Shown here piece after piece: positions 51,627 through 60,683 of a DNA stretch of 64,000 nucleotides. The notes beneath the pieces are model-generated. The model did no database searches and was not told the DNA's origin. It saw nothing but the letters and a program-made list of their open reading frames with translations. The stretch comes from Sphingobacterium pedocola (GTDB taxonomy: Bacteria; Bacteroidota; Bacteroidia; Sphingobacteriales; Sphingobacteriaceae): assembly GCF_015209965.1 (NCBI RefSeq), contig NZ_MU158693.1, positions 124,001 to 188,000 of the forward strand, read 5' to 3'. Made by a program: the position numbers and the translations under genes. Position 1 is the stretch's first letter, and each line of letters starts with the position of its first letter.

Positions 51627-52813
51627 TAGTCTCCTTTATTCACTTTGTGCCAAATCAGTGTTTGATTTCCAAATATCTTAGAGAAACCTTTCACGTCATC
51701 ACCCGTATAACCTTTGTTCATCTCACCGTAGCTACCAAATTTATTGGACATTAAATCATGATCCGACTCAATACCAATGATTACAAAGCGGTAAGGATGT
51801 AATTCGACAATGACGCGACCTGAAACCGTTGATTGAGCACTTTGTAAAAAAGCTTCAATATCACGCATTACGGGATCGTGCATCTGACCTTCGTGCATAT
51901 AATTCCCATAGAATGCAGCAATCTGGTCTTTCCAGGACAATTGCCATTTCGTCAATGTATGTTTTTCTAATGTATGGTGCGCTTTAATTAAGATCAAAGG
52001 GGCAGCCGCTTCAAAGCCAACACGACCTTTGATACCGATAATCGTGTCACCTACGTGAATGTCGCGACCAATGCCGTAAGGTTGAGCAAGATCTTGTAAC
52101 TGTTGAATTACTTTTACAGAACCGATTTTTTGTCCGTCTAAAGCGACTGGTTCACCATACTCAAAATCAATCGTTATTTGGCGGGGTTCCGTCGACGTCA
52201 CTGCTGTAGGCCACGCTGTCTCCGGAAGATATTGGTTCGACGTCAACGTCTCTGCCCCTCCCACTGAAGTACCCCACAGCCCCTTATTAATCGAATATTT
52301 CGCTTTTTCGGCCGAATATTCTACACCGTGGCTATTTAAATAGTCAATTTCTGCTTCACGGCTTAATTTTAGATCACGAATTGGTGTAATGATTTCTATT
52401 CCCGGAATTAACGTTTCGAAGATCATATCAAAACGAACCTGATCATTACCTGCTCCCGTAGAACCATGAGCCACACATTCCGCTCCGATTTTTTTTACAT
52501 AATTGGCGATAGCCGTTGCCTGGCACACACGTTCTGCAGATACCGATAAGGGGTAAGTGGCATTTTTCAGTACATTTCCAAAAATCAGATATTTTATAGT
52601 TTCGCGGTAGTAGTTTTCAGTTTCGTCGATCGTAGTATGTGATTTTACACCTAATTCATAAGCACGCTTTTCAATCTGTTGAATTTCTTCTTCTGAAAAA
52701 CCACCTGTATTCACAACTACCGAATGAACTTCTAAACCTAGATCTCGAGTTAGATAAATACAACAAAATGATGTATCTAAACCACCACTAAATGCTAAAA
52801 CTACTTTTTTCAT
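51626..52813 (-). CDS. argG: Argininosuccinate synthase
   Basis: 395 residues. Couples citrulline and aspartate with ATP. ATP-PP loop AFSGGLDTSFCCIYL at 8-22, then HGSTGAGNDQVRFD, and SVGGAETLTSNQYLPE. It is in a single operon: it follows the GNAT gene by 55 bases and is directly joined to argC. Gene order GNAT-argG-argC is typical of Bacteroidota arginine clusters. Confidence 0.97.
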   Translation of the reverse strand: MKKVVLAFSGGLDTSFCCIYLTRDLGLEVHSVVVNTGGFSEEEIQQIEKRAYELGVKSHTTIDETENYYRETIKYLIFGNVLKNATYPLSVSAERVCQATAIANYVKKIGAECVAHGSTGAGNDQVRFDMIFETLIPGIEIITPIRDLKLSREAEIDYLNSHGVEYSAEKAKYSINKGLWGTSVGGAETLTSNQYLPETAWPTAVTSTEPRQITIDFEYGEPVALDGQKIGSVKVIQQLQDLAQPYGIGRDIHVGDTIIGIKGRVGFEAAAPLILIKAHHTLEKHTLTKWQLSWKDQIAAFYGNYMHEGQMHDPVMRDIEAFLQSAQSTVSGRVIVELHPYRFVIIGIESDHDLMSNKFGSYGEMNKGYTGDDVKGFSKIFGNQTLIWHKVNKGD

Positions 52814-52868
52814 GCTTCTTATAAAGATTTATACACGGCTTGCTATTAAGCCGAGCAAAGTTAACAAA

Positions 52869-53585
52869 TTAATATCCTTTTATCGGTTTTGCACCGATGG
52901 GAATTACGGACGCTACGAATTTCTTAGTAGATTTCCACAATTTTGCTTCAATACGTTTTAAAAGTGATTGCTTTTTAGCGATACGATCCAAACGTTCTTT
53001 TGCTTCAGCCTTACGTTGAATCTTTTCTTTGAGTTCCTTTTCTTTTTCTACTGGATCCCATAGCATCGCCGTACACATACAGTTTTTACGGTCTTTACTC
53101 ATCAGGATATCGTAATTAATACAACTCTTACAACCTTTCCAGAACTCTTCATCCTGCGTAAGTTCAGAATAGGTAACGGGCTCGTAACCTAAATCTGAGT
53201 TGATTTTCATCACCGCCAATCCCGTAGTCAGACCAAATATTTTAGAATTCGGATATTTCTCCCGAGAAAGGTCGAAAACACGCTTTTTAATCGCTTTCGC
53301 CAATCCAACCTTTCGGAATGCTGGATTGACTATTAACCCGGAATTGGCAACATAATCACCATGCCCCCATGTTTCAATATAGCAAAACCCAGCCCAAGTG
53401 CCGTCCTTGTGCAATGCAATCACAGCCTTTCCTTCGTCCATTTTCTTTGCTACGTATTCAGGTTTACGACGGGCAATACCTGTCCCCCGAGCTTTGGCGG
53501 ATTCAAACATTTCCTCACAGATTTGCTCAGCATAATGCAAATGGGCAGATGTAGCGGGCGTAATTAAAAAATCTGAAATTGTCAT
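52869..53585 (-). CDS. GNAT acyltransferase, probable first enzyme of arginine synthesis
   Basis: 238 residues. The acetyl-CoA fold is seen in FCYIETWGHGDYVANSGLIVNPAFRKVGLAKAIKKRVF, with the CoA loop (R/Q-x-x-G/A as RKVGLAK) at about 90-97. A cysteine group follows the domain: CKSCINYD and CMCTAM (four to five Cys within about 28 residues), resembling a metal site. The tail is a lysine-rich coil. Because it leads the argG-argC operon in Bacteroidota, it probably acylates glutamate (acetyl or succinyl). The donor is not settled; Bacteroidota often use succinylated intermediates. Confidence 0.75.
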   Translation of the reverse strand: MTISDFLITPATSAHLHYAEQICEEMFESAKARGTGIARRKPEYVAKKMDEGKAVIALHKDGTWAGFCYIETWGHGDYVANSGLIVNPAFRKVGLAKAIKKRVFDLSREKYPNSKIFGLTTGLAVMKINSDLGYEPVTYSELTQDEEFWKGCKSCINYDILMSKDRKNCMCTAMLWDPVEKEKELKEKIQRKAEAKERLDRIAKKQSLLKRIEAKLWKSTKKFVASVIPIGAKPIKGY

Positions 53586-53902
53586 CTAAGATGTCGACCT
53601 AAAAATTAATGCACTTGAGTGCTTTATGATATAAACTAAATTTAAAAAGAATCACCGAGCCGAATGATCTTAAAAAGATGGAATTAGCCTGCCTCCGCAT
53701 CAAGCTCGAGGCAGAATAGGTCGTCGAAATCGCAAAATTGGACAGTTCAATGTATATATTTCGGCCATATAAGAGCCAACAAACTTTCTCGAAGTTTGTT
53801 TTGCCCATCCCATATTTACCTTATTACAATACATTTAAACGATATGTTCTTTCTTTAAACTGACAGCGCAAAAGTAAAAAATTATTTTTTTCTTTTATGC
53901 AA
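53586..53902 (-). promoter_or_regulatory. Arginine operon promoter and 280-base structured leader
   Basis: On the - strand TTG at 53902-53900, 23 bases, TACTTTTG at 53876-53869. From there to the GNAT ATG is a leader of about 280 bases with hairpins AACAAACTT 53778-53786 / 53792-53800 and TGCCTC / GAGGCA near 53713-53691. An open frame of 69 codons in it (53599-53808) looks like chance. The rest of the gap to 54088 holds no gene. Confidence 0.5.
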
Positions 53903-54088
53903 TCTTTTTGTAGTTTTTTTGAATATTAATCAATTATATAAAATATACTTCAACATACTATCAATTTGACATCACTTCTGTTAAAAAGTTTAAAATCCCT
54001 AGCAGTTGTAAATTATTTGTCATTCGACAAAAAGAGCTTTAGATTGTATAATAAATAGCCTAATTTTGGGAAATTAAATATAATTATA

Positions 54089-54331
54089 ATGGTCGGACCA
54101 AGTATTATCTTCTATATCATCTTTGCAGTTCCTTATATCTTCGTCATGTACTGGCTTGTAAAACAAGATAAAAAGAAATATGCATGGGGACTAGCGGTTG
54201 TGACTATTATTGCGCTCTTGGCAATCTACGTATCACAGGTAGCAAGCAGAAATGCCATCGAGAATTATAAACAACATCAAATAGACTCCCGGAAAATCGA
54301 GCAGGAACAATTACAAGACTCCTTAAAATAG
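54089..54331 (+). CDS. Small two-helix membrane protein
   Basis: 80 residues. Helices at about 5-23 (SIIFYIIFAVPYIFVMYWL) and 32-49 (GLAVVTIIALLAIYVSQ), separated by a positive loop (KQDKKK), followed by a charged coiled-coil tail rich in Gln and Glu. No family recognised. Opposite in direction to the S9 peptidase gene, ends 20 bases before its stop. Confidence 0.65.
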   Translation: MVGPSIIFYIIFAVPYIFVMYWLVKQDKKKYAWGLAVVTIIALLAIYVSQVASRNAIENYKQHQIDSRKIEQEQLQDSLK

Positions 54332-54350
54332 AAGAGGTACTGTCCTCACG

Positions 54351-56507
54351 CTACTCATAAATACCCTCAAGTTTAAGAAAAAAAGCGTATTCCAATGCTT
54401 GATCTTTTAGGTAATCAAAACGCCCCGAGGCACCTCCATGGCCAAAATCCATATCGGTTTTCAATAGGATCACTTGATTTCCAGTTTTAGTAGCACGCAA
54501 TTTAGCAACCCATTTCGCGGGCTCGAAATATTGCACTTGGCTGTCGTGTAAACCAGTTGTGACGAGTAGGTTAGGATAATCTTTAGCTTCTACATTTTCA
54601 TATGGAGAATAAGACTTCATATATTCATACGCTGCTTTATCATTGGGATTTCCCCATTCATCGTATTCATTCGTAGTAAGCGGAATGCTCTTATCTAACA
54701 TTGTATTTACGACATCCACAAAAGGTACAGCAGCAATTACACCATTCCACAAATCAGGAGCCATATTAATCACTGCCCCCATCAACAATCCTCCGGCACT
54801 TCCGCCTTCAGCATACAGGCGTCCTTTTGACGTATAGTTTTGTGCAATCAGATATTCTCCGCAATCGATGAAATCCGTAAACGTATTGATTTTCTTCATC
54901 ATCTTTCCATCTTCATACCATTGGCGTCCCATTTCCTCCCCTCCACGTATGTGCGCTATGGCAAAAATAAATCCGCGATCCAGCAAAGACAACCGACTAG
55001 AGTTAAAGGTTGCATCCATTGATGCTCCATACGAACCATATGCATACAGGAGCAACGGAGCAGTGCCGTTTTTCCGTATACCTTTTTTATGAACCAACGA
55101 AATAGGTACTTTTGTCCCATCCTTTGCCGAAGCAAACAAGCGTTCAGTAACGTATTGTGCTGCATCGTATCCACCCAACACTTCCTGTTGTTTCAATAAC
55201 ACTTTCTTCTGGGTCTCCATGTTATAATCGTATGTAGACGAAGGCGTAACCAATGATGTATACCCATAACGCACCACATTAGAATCATATTCTTCATTTG
55301 TACTGGAAAACACCTTGTAAGCAGGTTCACCCATATCCAGATAGTGCTGTGAATGACTGCTTAGATTGCGAATAGCAAGGTTAGTCAGTCCATTTTTACG
55401 TTCTGAAATAACGAGATGATTCTTAAATTCATCAATCCCCTCAACCAATACATCCGAGCGATGGGGAATAAATTCCGTCCAATTTTCTTTTCCAGTTTTA
55501 TCTAAAGGACATTGCATTACTTTAAAGTTTTTAGCGTCATCGTTGGTCAAAATCAAGAAACGATCTACCAAAGGAATTACGGAGTACAGTACTTCTTTCA
55601 TGCGTGGCTGAAAAAGCTTAAATTCCCCATTTGGGTGGTTTGCATCCAAATAAAAGACCTCCGAGCTTAAGGTAGATCCTGAATAGATGAATATATATTG
55701 GGCATTTTTTGACTTACCTACTCCTATATAATTGGTATTGTCTTTCTCCTCATATACCGTTACATCCTGTTTGCTATCCGCACCCAAAGTATGTCTTTTT
55801 ATTTTTTCAGAAAGAAGTGTAACCGGGTTTTTAGACGTATAGAAAATTGTTCTATTATCCGCTGCCCACGTTGCAATTCCTGAAGTCCGGTCAACTCTTT
55901 CCTCATATACTTCTCCTGTTCCAAGATTTTTAATATAAATTGTGTACTCTCTCCTGGAAATTGTATCAACTCCATAGGCCAGTAATTTGTTATCCGGACT
56001 TACCGACGATCCACCTACGGCAAAATAGGGATATCCTTTGGCCATTTCGTCGACATCCAACAGTACTTCTTCTTTTGCATCCAAACTTGCTTTTTTACGG
56101 CACAACTTATAATACTGCTTCCCTTCATCCGTACGCCGGTAATAATAATATCCATTTTTAAGATAAGGAACAGATTCGTCCTTTTCTTTGATCCGGAATT
56201 TCATTTCATCAAATAGTTTAGTCTGCAGATTTTCCGTACTCCTCATCATTTCCTGCGTGTAAGCATTTTCTGCTTCCAAGTATTTTACCACGTTTGTGGA
56301 ATCTGGACCTTTTTTGAAATAGTCGTTCAACCAGTAATAATTATCTACTACCGTATCACCGTGCATAATACGATTAAAGGGCTTAACGGCAGCAACAGCA
56401 ATTTCTGCTTTGGGCCAAGCGACAGGAGATTGTTTCGACTGCTGCGAACAGGAAGTTAAAATAGCACCAACTAGAATCATATAATTAATTTTTGTTATTT
56501 CCATCAT
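54351..56507 (-). CDS. S9 family peptidase (oligopeptidase B / prolyl-oligopeptidase type) lipoprotein
   Basis: 718 residues. Signal with lipobox LTSC (Cys20), so periplasmic and lipid-anchored. A beta-propeller of about 400 residues (with AYGVDTISRREYTIYIKNL) covers the C-terminal alpha/beta hydrolase: nucleophile Ser in GGSAGGLLMG, Asp in GLHDSQVQYFEPAKW and His in MDFGHGGASGR. The end shows the OpdB-like features. It cleaves short peptides after basic or prolyl residues, but specificity is not read from sequence alone. Monocistronic. Confidence 0.94.
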   Translation of the reverse strand: MMEITKINYMILVGAILTSCSQQSKQSPVAWPKAEIAVAAVKPFNRIMHGDTVVDNYYWLNDYFKKGPDSTNVVKYLEAENAYTQEMMRSTENLQTKLFDEMKFRIKEKDESVPYLKNGYYYYRRTDEGKQYYKLCRKKASLDAKEEVLLDVDEMAKGYPYFAVGGSSVSPDNKLLAYGVDTISRREYTIYIKNLGTGEVYEERVDRTSGIATWAADNRTIFYTSKNPVTLLSEKIKRHTLGADSKQDVTVYEEKDNTNYIGVGKSKNAQYIFIYSGSTLSSEVFYLDANHPNGEFKLFQPRMKEVLYSVIPLVDRFLILTNDDAKNFKVMQCPLDKTGKENWTEFIPHRSDVLVEGIDEFKNHLVISERKNGLTNLAIRNLSSHSQHYLDMGEPAYKVFSSTNEEYDSNVVRYGYTSLVTPSSTYDYNMETQKKVLLKQQEVLGGYDAAQYVTERLFASAKDGTKVPISLVHKKGIRKNGTAPLLLYAYGSYGASMDATFNSSRLSLLDRGFIFAIAHIRGGEEMGRQWYEDGKMMKKINTFTDFIDCGEYLIAQNYTSKGRLYAEGGSAGGLLMGAVINMAPDLWNGVIAAVPFVDVVNTMLDKSIPLTTNEYDEWGNPNDKAAYEYMKSYSPYENVEAKDYPNLLVTTGLHDSQVQYFEPAKWVAKLRATKTGNQVILLKTDMDFGHGGASGRFDYLKDQALEYAFFLKLEGIYE

Positions 56508-56593
56508 GTTATGAAGGGCTTGTATAGCGTAAAGTTATGTAAAAAGGATATGACTTTTTACCTTTTTTAACAAGCTGAAGCAATTAATAGCAC

Positions 56594-56679
56594 TATATTT
56601 GTCGTGTAGAGAAACCGACATGAGGTGTCACTCAAAAATGGACATGAATAAACCGTCAGCTCATGCAAGTTTCATGTCC
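56594..56679 (+). promoter_or_regulatory. -7 box and leader hairpin of the S8 peptidase gene
   Basis: TATATTTG at 56594-56601 fits the -7 consensus (no TTG at the standard distance). GGACATGAA (56640-56648) pairs with TTCATGTCC (56671-56679) in the following leader. ATAAACCGTC in the loop also occurs in the hairpin before the FUSC gene. Confidence 0.45.
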
Positions 56680-56729
56680 GTTAGTAAACAGTTTTAGTCG
56701 GATGGAAATAACAAAAAAAACCGCAATAT

Positions 56730-58355
56730 ATGCTTAGAAACAAACACTTGATTGCCTTATTAGGCATCGGTATATTACCTTTTATGGGTTTTGCCCAAGA
56801 CAAAAAAGATACGCCTCCAGCAAACTGGTTTAATTTGGACTATAAAAGGGACGGTATTATGGGTATCAGCACTGAAAAAGCTTATGAACTACTGAAAGGA
56901 AAAAAGCCTACTCCCGTAGTTGTAGCAGTGATAGATGGTGGTGTAGATGTTGAACATGAAGATTTAAAAGAGGTATTATGGATCAATAAAAAGGATTCAA
57001 ATAATGATGGGAAAGATGATGATGGGAACGGGTACATAGATGACAAATATGGTTGGAATTTTATTGGGGGAGCCAGCGGCGAGAATGTAAACCACGACAA
57101 CCTCGAAGTGACTCGATTGATTGCAAAGTACGAACCAAAATACATCTCCGTTTTACCTTCCACCCCACTTTCTGAATCCGAACGTAGAGAATTTGTTGCC
57201 TATCAAAAAATGATTTCGGATTATACCACCAAAATGGACGAAGCACAATTTGGAGAAACAAACTACGGTCGCTTAAAACAGGAATTGGACAATATTGTAT
57301 CTGCTATCGGAAAAGATCCAAAAGATATTACGAAAGCGGATTTCGATATATTTAATGCTATATCTGACCGTCAGAAAATGGCCGTACGCATTGCGAAAAA
57401 AGAATTGGAAAAAAACTCGTTCGAAAAATTCTATGCTGATATCAAAGATGCGGACACCTACTTCGGAGATCAAGTAAAATATCATTTAAATAAAGATTTT
57501 AATCCACGTCCTATTGTGGGCGATAATTATGAAAATGCAATGGAGCAATTTTATGGCAATAATGATGTAAAAGGGCCCGACGCAGACCATGGCACGCACG
57601 TTGCGGGCATCATTGGTGCAAAACGGGATAATGGAAAAGGAGTAAATGGTGTTTCAGATCAAGTAAAAATAATGGCAATCCGTGTAGTTCCGAATGGAGA
57701 TGAGCGAGATAAAGATGTAGCAAATGGAATCCGGTATGCTGTAGATAACGGTGCCAAAATCATTAACATGAGTTTTGGTAAAGGCTATTTTTACAACAAA
57801 AAAGTAGTTGATGAAGCTGTTAAGTATGCAATCGAAAAAGATGTTTTACTCGTGCACGCTGCGGGAAACGATGGCAAGAACGTTGATATATCCAAAAATT
57901 ATCCGACCAAATACTTCACAGATAGCTTGGGTGCTATTACCGGAGAAGCTACTTCCTGGATTACGGTTGGTGCGACCTCTTGGAAATTAGATGGAGATCT
58001 ATTGGCAGAATTTTCAAATTACGGATACAAAACGGTAGATGTGTTTGCTCCTGGCGTAGCCATCCATTCCACTATGCCAGATTCTAAATACAAAGACCAG
58101 CAAGGAACGAGTATGGCTGCACCGGTCGTTTCTGGATTAGCAGCTCTACTGAGAGCCTATTACCCGCAACTTACTGCACAGGAAACAAAAGATATTATCC
58201 TAAAATCAGTAACGAAGGTAGATCAAAAAGTAAAAATAAATCAAGATGGATCATCTAAAAAAGTTTATTTAGACGAGATCAGTACCGGAGGTGGAATCGT
58301 AAACGCTTATAATGCCATTGTAGAGGCAAATAAATATATTTCAAATAAAAAGTAA
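56730..58355 (+). CDS. S8 family (subtilisin-like) serine peptidase
   Basis: 541 residues. Signal peptide 1-22 (ends MGFAQ). Catalytic Asp69 in AVIDGGVDVEHEDL, His287 in DHGTHVAGIIGAK, and Ser461 in GTSMAAPVVSGLAALL, with the oxyanion Asn in AAGNDG. An insertion of about 180 residues separates Asp and His, a layout common in Bacteroidota S8A enzymes. The motif NDGKDDDGNGYIDD resembles a Ca2+-binding loop. No C-terminal secretion domain is seen. Monocistronic behind a leader hairpin. Confidence 0.95.
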   Translation: MLRNKHLIALLGIGILPFMGFAQDKKDTPPANWFNLDYKRDGIMGISTEKAYELLKGKKPTPVVVAVIDGGVDVEHEDLKEVLWINKKDSNNDGKDDDGNGYIDDKYGWNFIGGASGENVNHDNLEVTRLIAKYEPKYISVLPSTPLSESERREFVAYQKMISDYTTKMDEAQFGETNYGRLKQELDNIVSAIGKDPKDITKADFDIFNAISDRQKMAVRIAKKELEKNSFEKFYADIKDADTYFGDQVKYHLNKDFNPRPIVGDNYENAMEQFYGNNDVKGPDADHGTHVAGIIGAKRDNGKGVNGVSDQVKIMAIRVVPNGDERDKDVANGIRYAVDNGAKIINMSFGKGYFYNKKVVDEAVKYAIEKDVLLVHAAGNDGKNVDISKNYPTKYFTDSLGAITGEATSWITVGATSWKLDGDLLAEFSNYGYKTVDVFAPGVAIHSTMPDSKYKDQQGTSMAAPVVSGLAALLRAYYPQLTAQETKDIILKSVTKVDQKVKINQDGSSKKVYLDEISTGGGIVNAYNAIVEANKYISNKK

Positions 58356-58423
58356 AAAAATGTTAAATTTTCTATAATATTAATTCTTAACTTGCGTTAT
58401 GTAAGTGTATTGTAATTAATAAG

Positions 58424-58609
58424 ATGCGTATGGTAGAAAATTTTACAAAAAATGAAAGTCTAACTTACGAAGGGATAGAGGGGTATAACAAAATTGAGAC
58501 GGAAGAGCAATTTGAAGAAAAGCTAAAAGCATCTATCAAAAAATTAACTAAAGCTCCAGGTGATCATATCATTGAAAAAATACTCAATTACTCCAAATCG
58601 CTCAAGTAA
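58424..58609 (+). CDS. Small conserved-looking hypothetical protein
   Basis: 61 residues, no signal peptide or membrane segment. Charged with two predicted helices (EEQFEEKLKASIKKLTKAP; DHIIEKILNYSKSL). Good spacing: strong terminator immediately after, 68 bases after the S8 gene. The start could be Met1 or Met3. Function unknown. Confidence 0.55.
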   Translation: MRMVENFTKNESLTYEGIEGYNKIETEEQFEEKLKASIKKLTKAPGDHIIEKILNYSKSLK

Positions 58610-58617
58610 GTAATAAC

Positions 58618-58652
58618 AAAAGCTACTCTAATCATAGAGTGGCTTTTGTCTT
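58618..58652 (+). terminator. Terminator between the small gene and nth
   Basis: AAAAGCTACTCT (58618-58629), loop AATCAT, AGAGTGGCTTTT (58636-58647, one G-T pair), then T-rich. Confidence 0.88.
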
Positions 58653-58657
58653 TTTGC

Positions 58658-58665
58658 TATCTTTG
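58658..58665 (+). promoter_or_regulatory. -7 box of nth
   Basis: TATCTTTG ends five bases before the ATG at 58670, suggesting a leaderless mRNA. A normal -33 TTG is not seen. Confidence 0.4.
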
Positions 58666-58669
58666 TAAC

Positions 58670-59347
58670 ATGTTAAAGAAAAAACGGTATAAAGAATTTG
58701 TAGACTATTTTTCCACGCATAATCCAGATGCACAAACCGAACTGAACTATCGTAATCCTTATGAGCTTCTTGTAGCCGTAATCCTTTCTGCACAATGCAC
58801 AGATAAGCGTATTAACCAAGTAACACCCGCCCTATTCGAACGATTCCCGGATGTGGAATCTCTTGCAGCTAGTAATACAGAGGAGGTGTTTACCTATATT
58901 CGCTCGGTAAGTTACCCGAATAATAAAGCAAAACATCTGGTGGGTATGGCTCAAAAACTGCAATCTGAATTCAAGGGAGAGGTACCTGAAAAAATAGAAG
59001 ATTTAGTGAAATTACCTGGAGTCGGACGCAAAACTGCAAATGTAATATCGTCTGTAGTCTTCCACCAACCTGCAATGGCAGTAGATACGCACGTATTTAG
59101 AGTGAGTAATCGATTAGGTTTGACTAGCAATGCGACTACCCCACTAGCCGTAGAAAAACAGTTAGTAAAATATTTACCGAAAGACACAATTGTCATTGCG
59201 CATCATTGGTTAATTCTTCATGGCCGGTATATATGTCTCGCACGAAGACCCAAATGTGAGAAATGCCCTATTACATACATGTGTAAGTATTTCGAAAAGA
59301 CTCATAAGGTCGTTTCAACGGGTAGTTTCACCAATAAGGATATGTAG
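58670..59347 (+). CDS. nth: Endonuclease III
   Basis: 225 residues from MLKKKRYKEF. Base-excision glycosylase/AP-lyase for oxidised pyrimidines. Helix-hairpin-helix LPGVGRKTANVI with catalytic Lys (about 119), Asp in VDTHVFRVSNRLG (about 137) and the 4Fe-4S cysteines in CLARRPKCEKCPITYMC. All key residues present. The start at 58670 is better than the frame start at 58646, which lies before the -7 box. Confidence 0.96.
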   Translation: MLKKKRYKEFVDYFSTHNPDAQTELNYRNPYELLVAVILSAQCTDKRINQVTPALFERFPDVESLAASNTEEVFTYIRSVSYPNNKAKHLVGMAQKLQSEFKGEVPEKIEDLVKLPGVGRKTANVISSVVFHQPAMAVDTHVFRVSNRLGLTSNATTPLAVEKQLVKYLPKDTIVIAHHWLILHGRYICLARRPKCEKCPITYMCKYFEKTHKVVSTGSFTNKDM

Positions 59348-59541
59348 CAGGAATATTGTTTATAGTTAAAGAACCAATGCAAATTCCCTTGATAGTAAGG
59401 GCATCAGAAAAATCTGTCTGGGGGATTAACTGAGTTTCTTTGTGAAAAATGAATAAACTTTTCAACAATTCGTTTAACTATCTGAATTAGACCTTATCTT
59501 TATTAGATAAAAATAATGAGCTAATTTTTTTAGTATTATAT

Positions 59542-59572
59542 TTGGTTATACAATTTTAATATACTATTTTTG
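59542..59572 (+). promoter_or_regulatory. Promoter of recA
   Basis: TTG at 59542-59544, 20 bases, TATTTTTG at 59565-59572. Full fit to the Bacteroidota consensus, 19 bases before the ATG. No LexA-like palindrome was seen nearby. Confidence 0.7.
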
Positions 59573-59591
59573 ATTTATAAATACTAATAAT

Positions 59592-60617
59592 ATGAGTAAA
59601 GAAGACAAGTTAAAAGCGTTACAGCTTACATTGGATAAACTGGACAAAACGTACGGTAAGGGCGCAATAATGAAACTAGGCGATTCGGCTGTAGAACCTA
59701 TTGAATCTATTTCCACCGGTTCATTGGGATTAGACATCGCTTTAGGAATTGGGGGTGTCCCGAAAGGACGTGTGATCGAAATATACGGCCCCGAATCTTC
59801 CGGAAAAACGACCTTAGCAACCCATATTGTCGCAGAGGCTCAGAAAAAAGGTGGTATAGCCGCAATCATTGATGCTGAACATGCCTTTGACAAGTACTAT
59901 GCTCAGAAGTTAGGCGTTGATATTGAAAATCTCTTAATCTCTCAACCGGATAATGGTGAACAGGGACTAGAAATTGCAGACAATCTGATTCGCTCAGGTG
60001 CAATTGACGTTATTGTCATCGATTCTGTTGCTGCTTTAGTTCCTAAAGGGGAAATTGAAGGGGAAATGGGCGATTCAAAAATGGGTCTTCAAGCGCGTTT
60101 AATGTCGCAGGCGTTACGTAAATTAACCGGTACAATTTCCAAAACAAATTGCTGTTGTATCTTTATTAACCAATTACGTGAAAAAATCGGTGTAATGTTT
60201 GGTAACCCTGAAACGACAACAGGTGGTAACGCGTTAAAATTCTATGCGTCAGTACGCTTGGATATTCGTCGTACTTCACAAATCAAAGATGCAGACGAGG
60301 TTTCAGGAAATCGCGTAAAAGTAAAAATTGTAAAAAATAAAGTAGCGCCTCCTTTTCGTATAGCTGAATTCGACATCATGTTCGGAGAAGGTATTTCTAA
60401 AGTTGGCGAAATCATCGATTTGGGAGTAGAGTATGGCATTGTCAAAAAATCAGGATCGTGGTTTAGCTATGGTGATACAAAACTAGGCCAAGGCCGTGAT
60501 TCGGTGAAATCTTTATTGTTAGACAACCCAGATCTTAGCGATGAAATAGAAGCTAAGATCAGAGCAGAAGTTAGCGGAGTCAATTTAGATCAATCTGTTT
60601 TAGGTAAGGAGGAATAA
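59592..60617 (+). CDS. recA: Recombinase RecA
   Basis: 341 residues. Homologous-pairing ATPase and SOS co-protease. Walker A GPESSGKTT at 66-74, the Glu96-type residue in AIIDAEHAFD, Walker B VIVIDSVAALVPKGEIEGEMGD, and FINQLREKIGVMFGNPETTTGG of loop L2. Monocistronic with its own promoter and a 21-bp perfect-stem terminator. C-terminal end is short and acidic (LGKEE). Confidence 0.99.
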   Translation: MSKEDKLKALQLTLDKLDKTYGKGAIMKLGDSAVEPIESISTGSLGLDIALGIGGVPKGRVIEIYGPESSGKTTLATHIVAEAQKKGGIAAIIDAEHAFDKYYAQKLGVDIENLLISQPDNGEQGLEIADNLIRSGAIDVIVIDSVAALVPKGEIEGEMGDSKMGLQARLMSQALRKLTGTISKTNCCCIFINQLREKIGVMFGNPETTTGGNALKFYASVRLDIRRTSQIKDADEVSGNRVKVKIVKNKVAPPFRIAEFDIMFGEGISKVGEIIDLGVEYGIVKKSGSWFSYGDTKLGQGRDSVKSLLLDNPDLSDEIEAKIRAEVSGVNLDQSVLGKEE

Positions 60618-60628
60618 ACTTCATTCCA

Positions 60629-60680
60629 GTATAAATGAAAAAGCGACCAGTGCATGCATTGGTCGCTTTTTCATTTATAC
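60629..60680. terminator. Bidirectional terminator between recA and pruA
   Basis: GTATAAATGAAAAAGCGACC (60629-60648) and the following A pair exactly with 60660-60680, a 21-bp stem. The loop GTGCATGCAT is itself palindromic in its core. Ends three bases before the pruA stop. Confidence 0.93.
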
Positions 60681-60683
60681 TAT

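Noticed and set aside
53599..53808. 69-codon frame in the arginine operon leader
   Set aside because: No family, and the region is better explained as a structured leader; no run of arginine codons as in a classic attenuator peptide.
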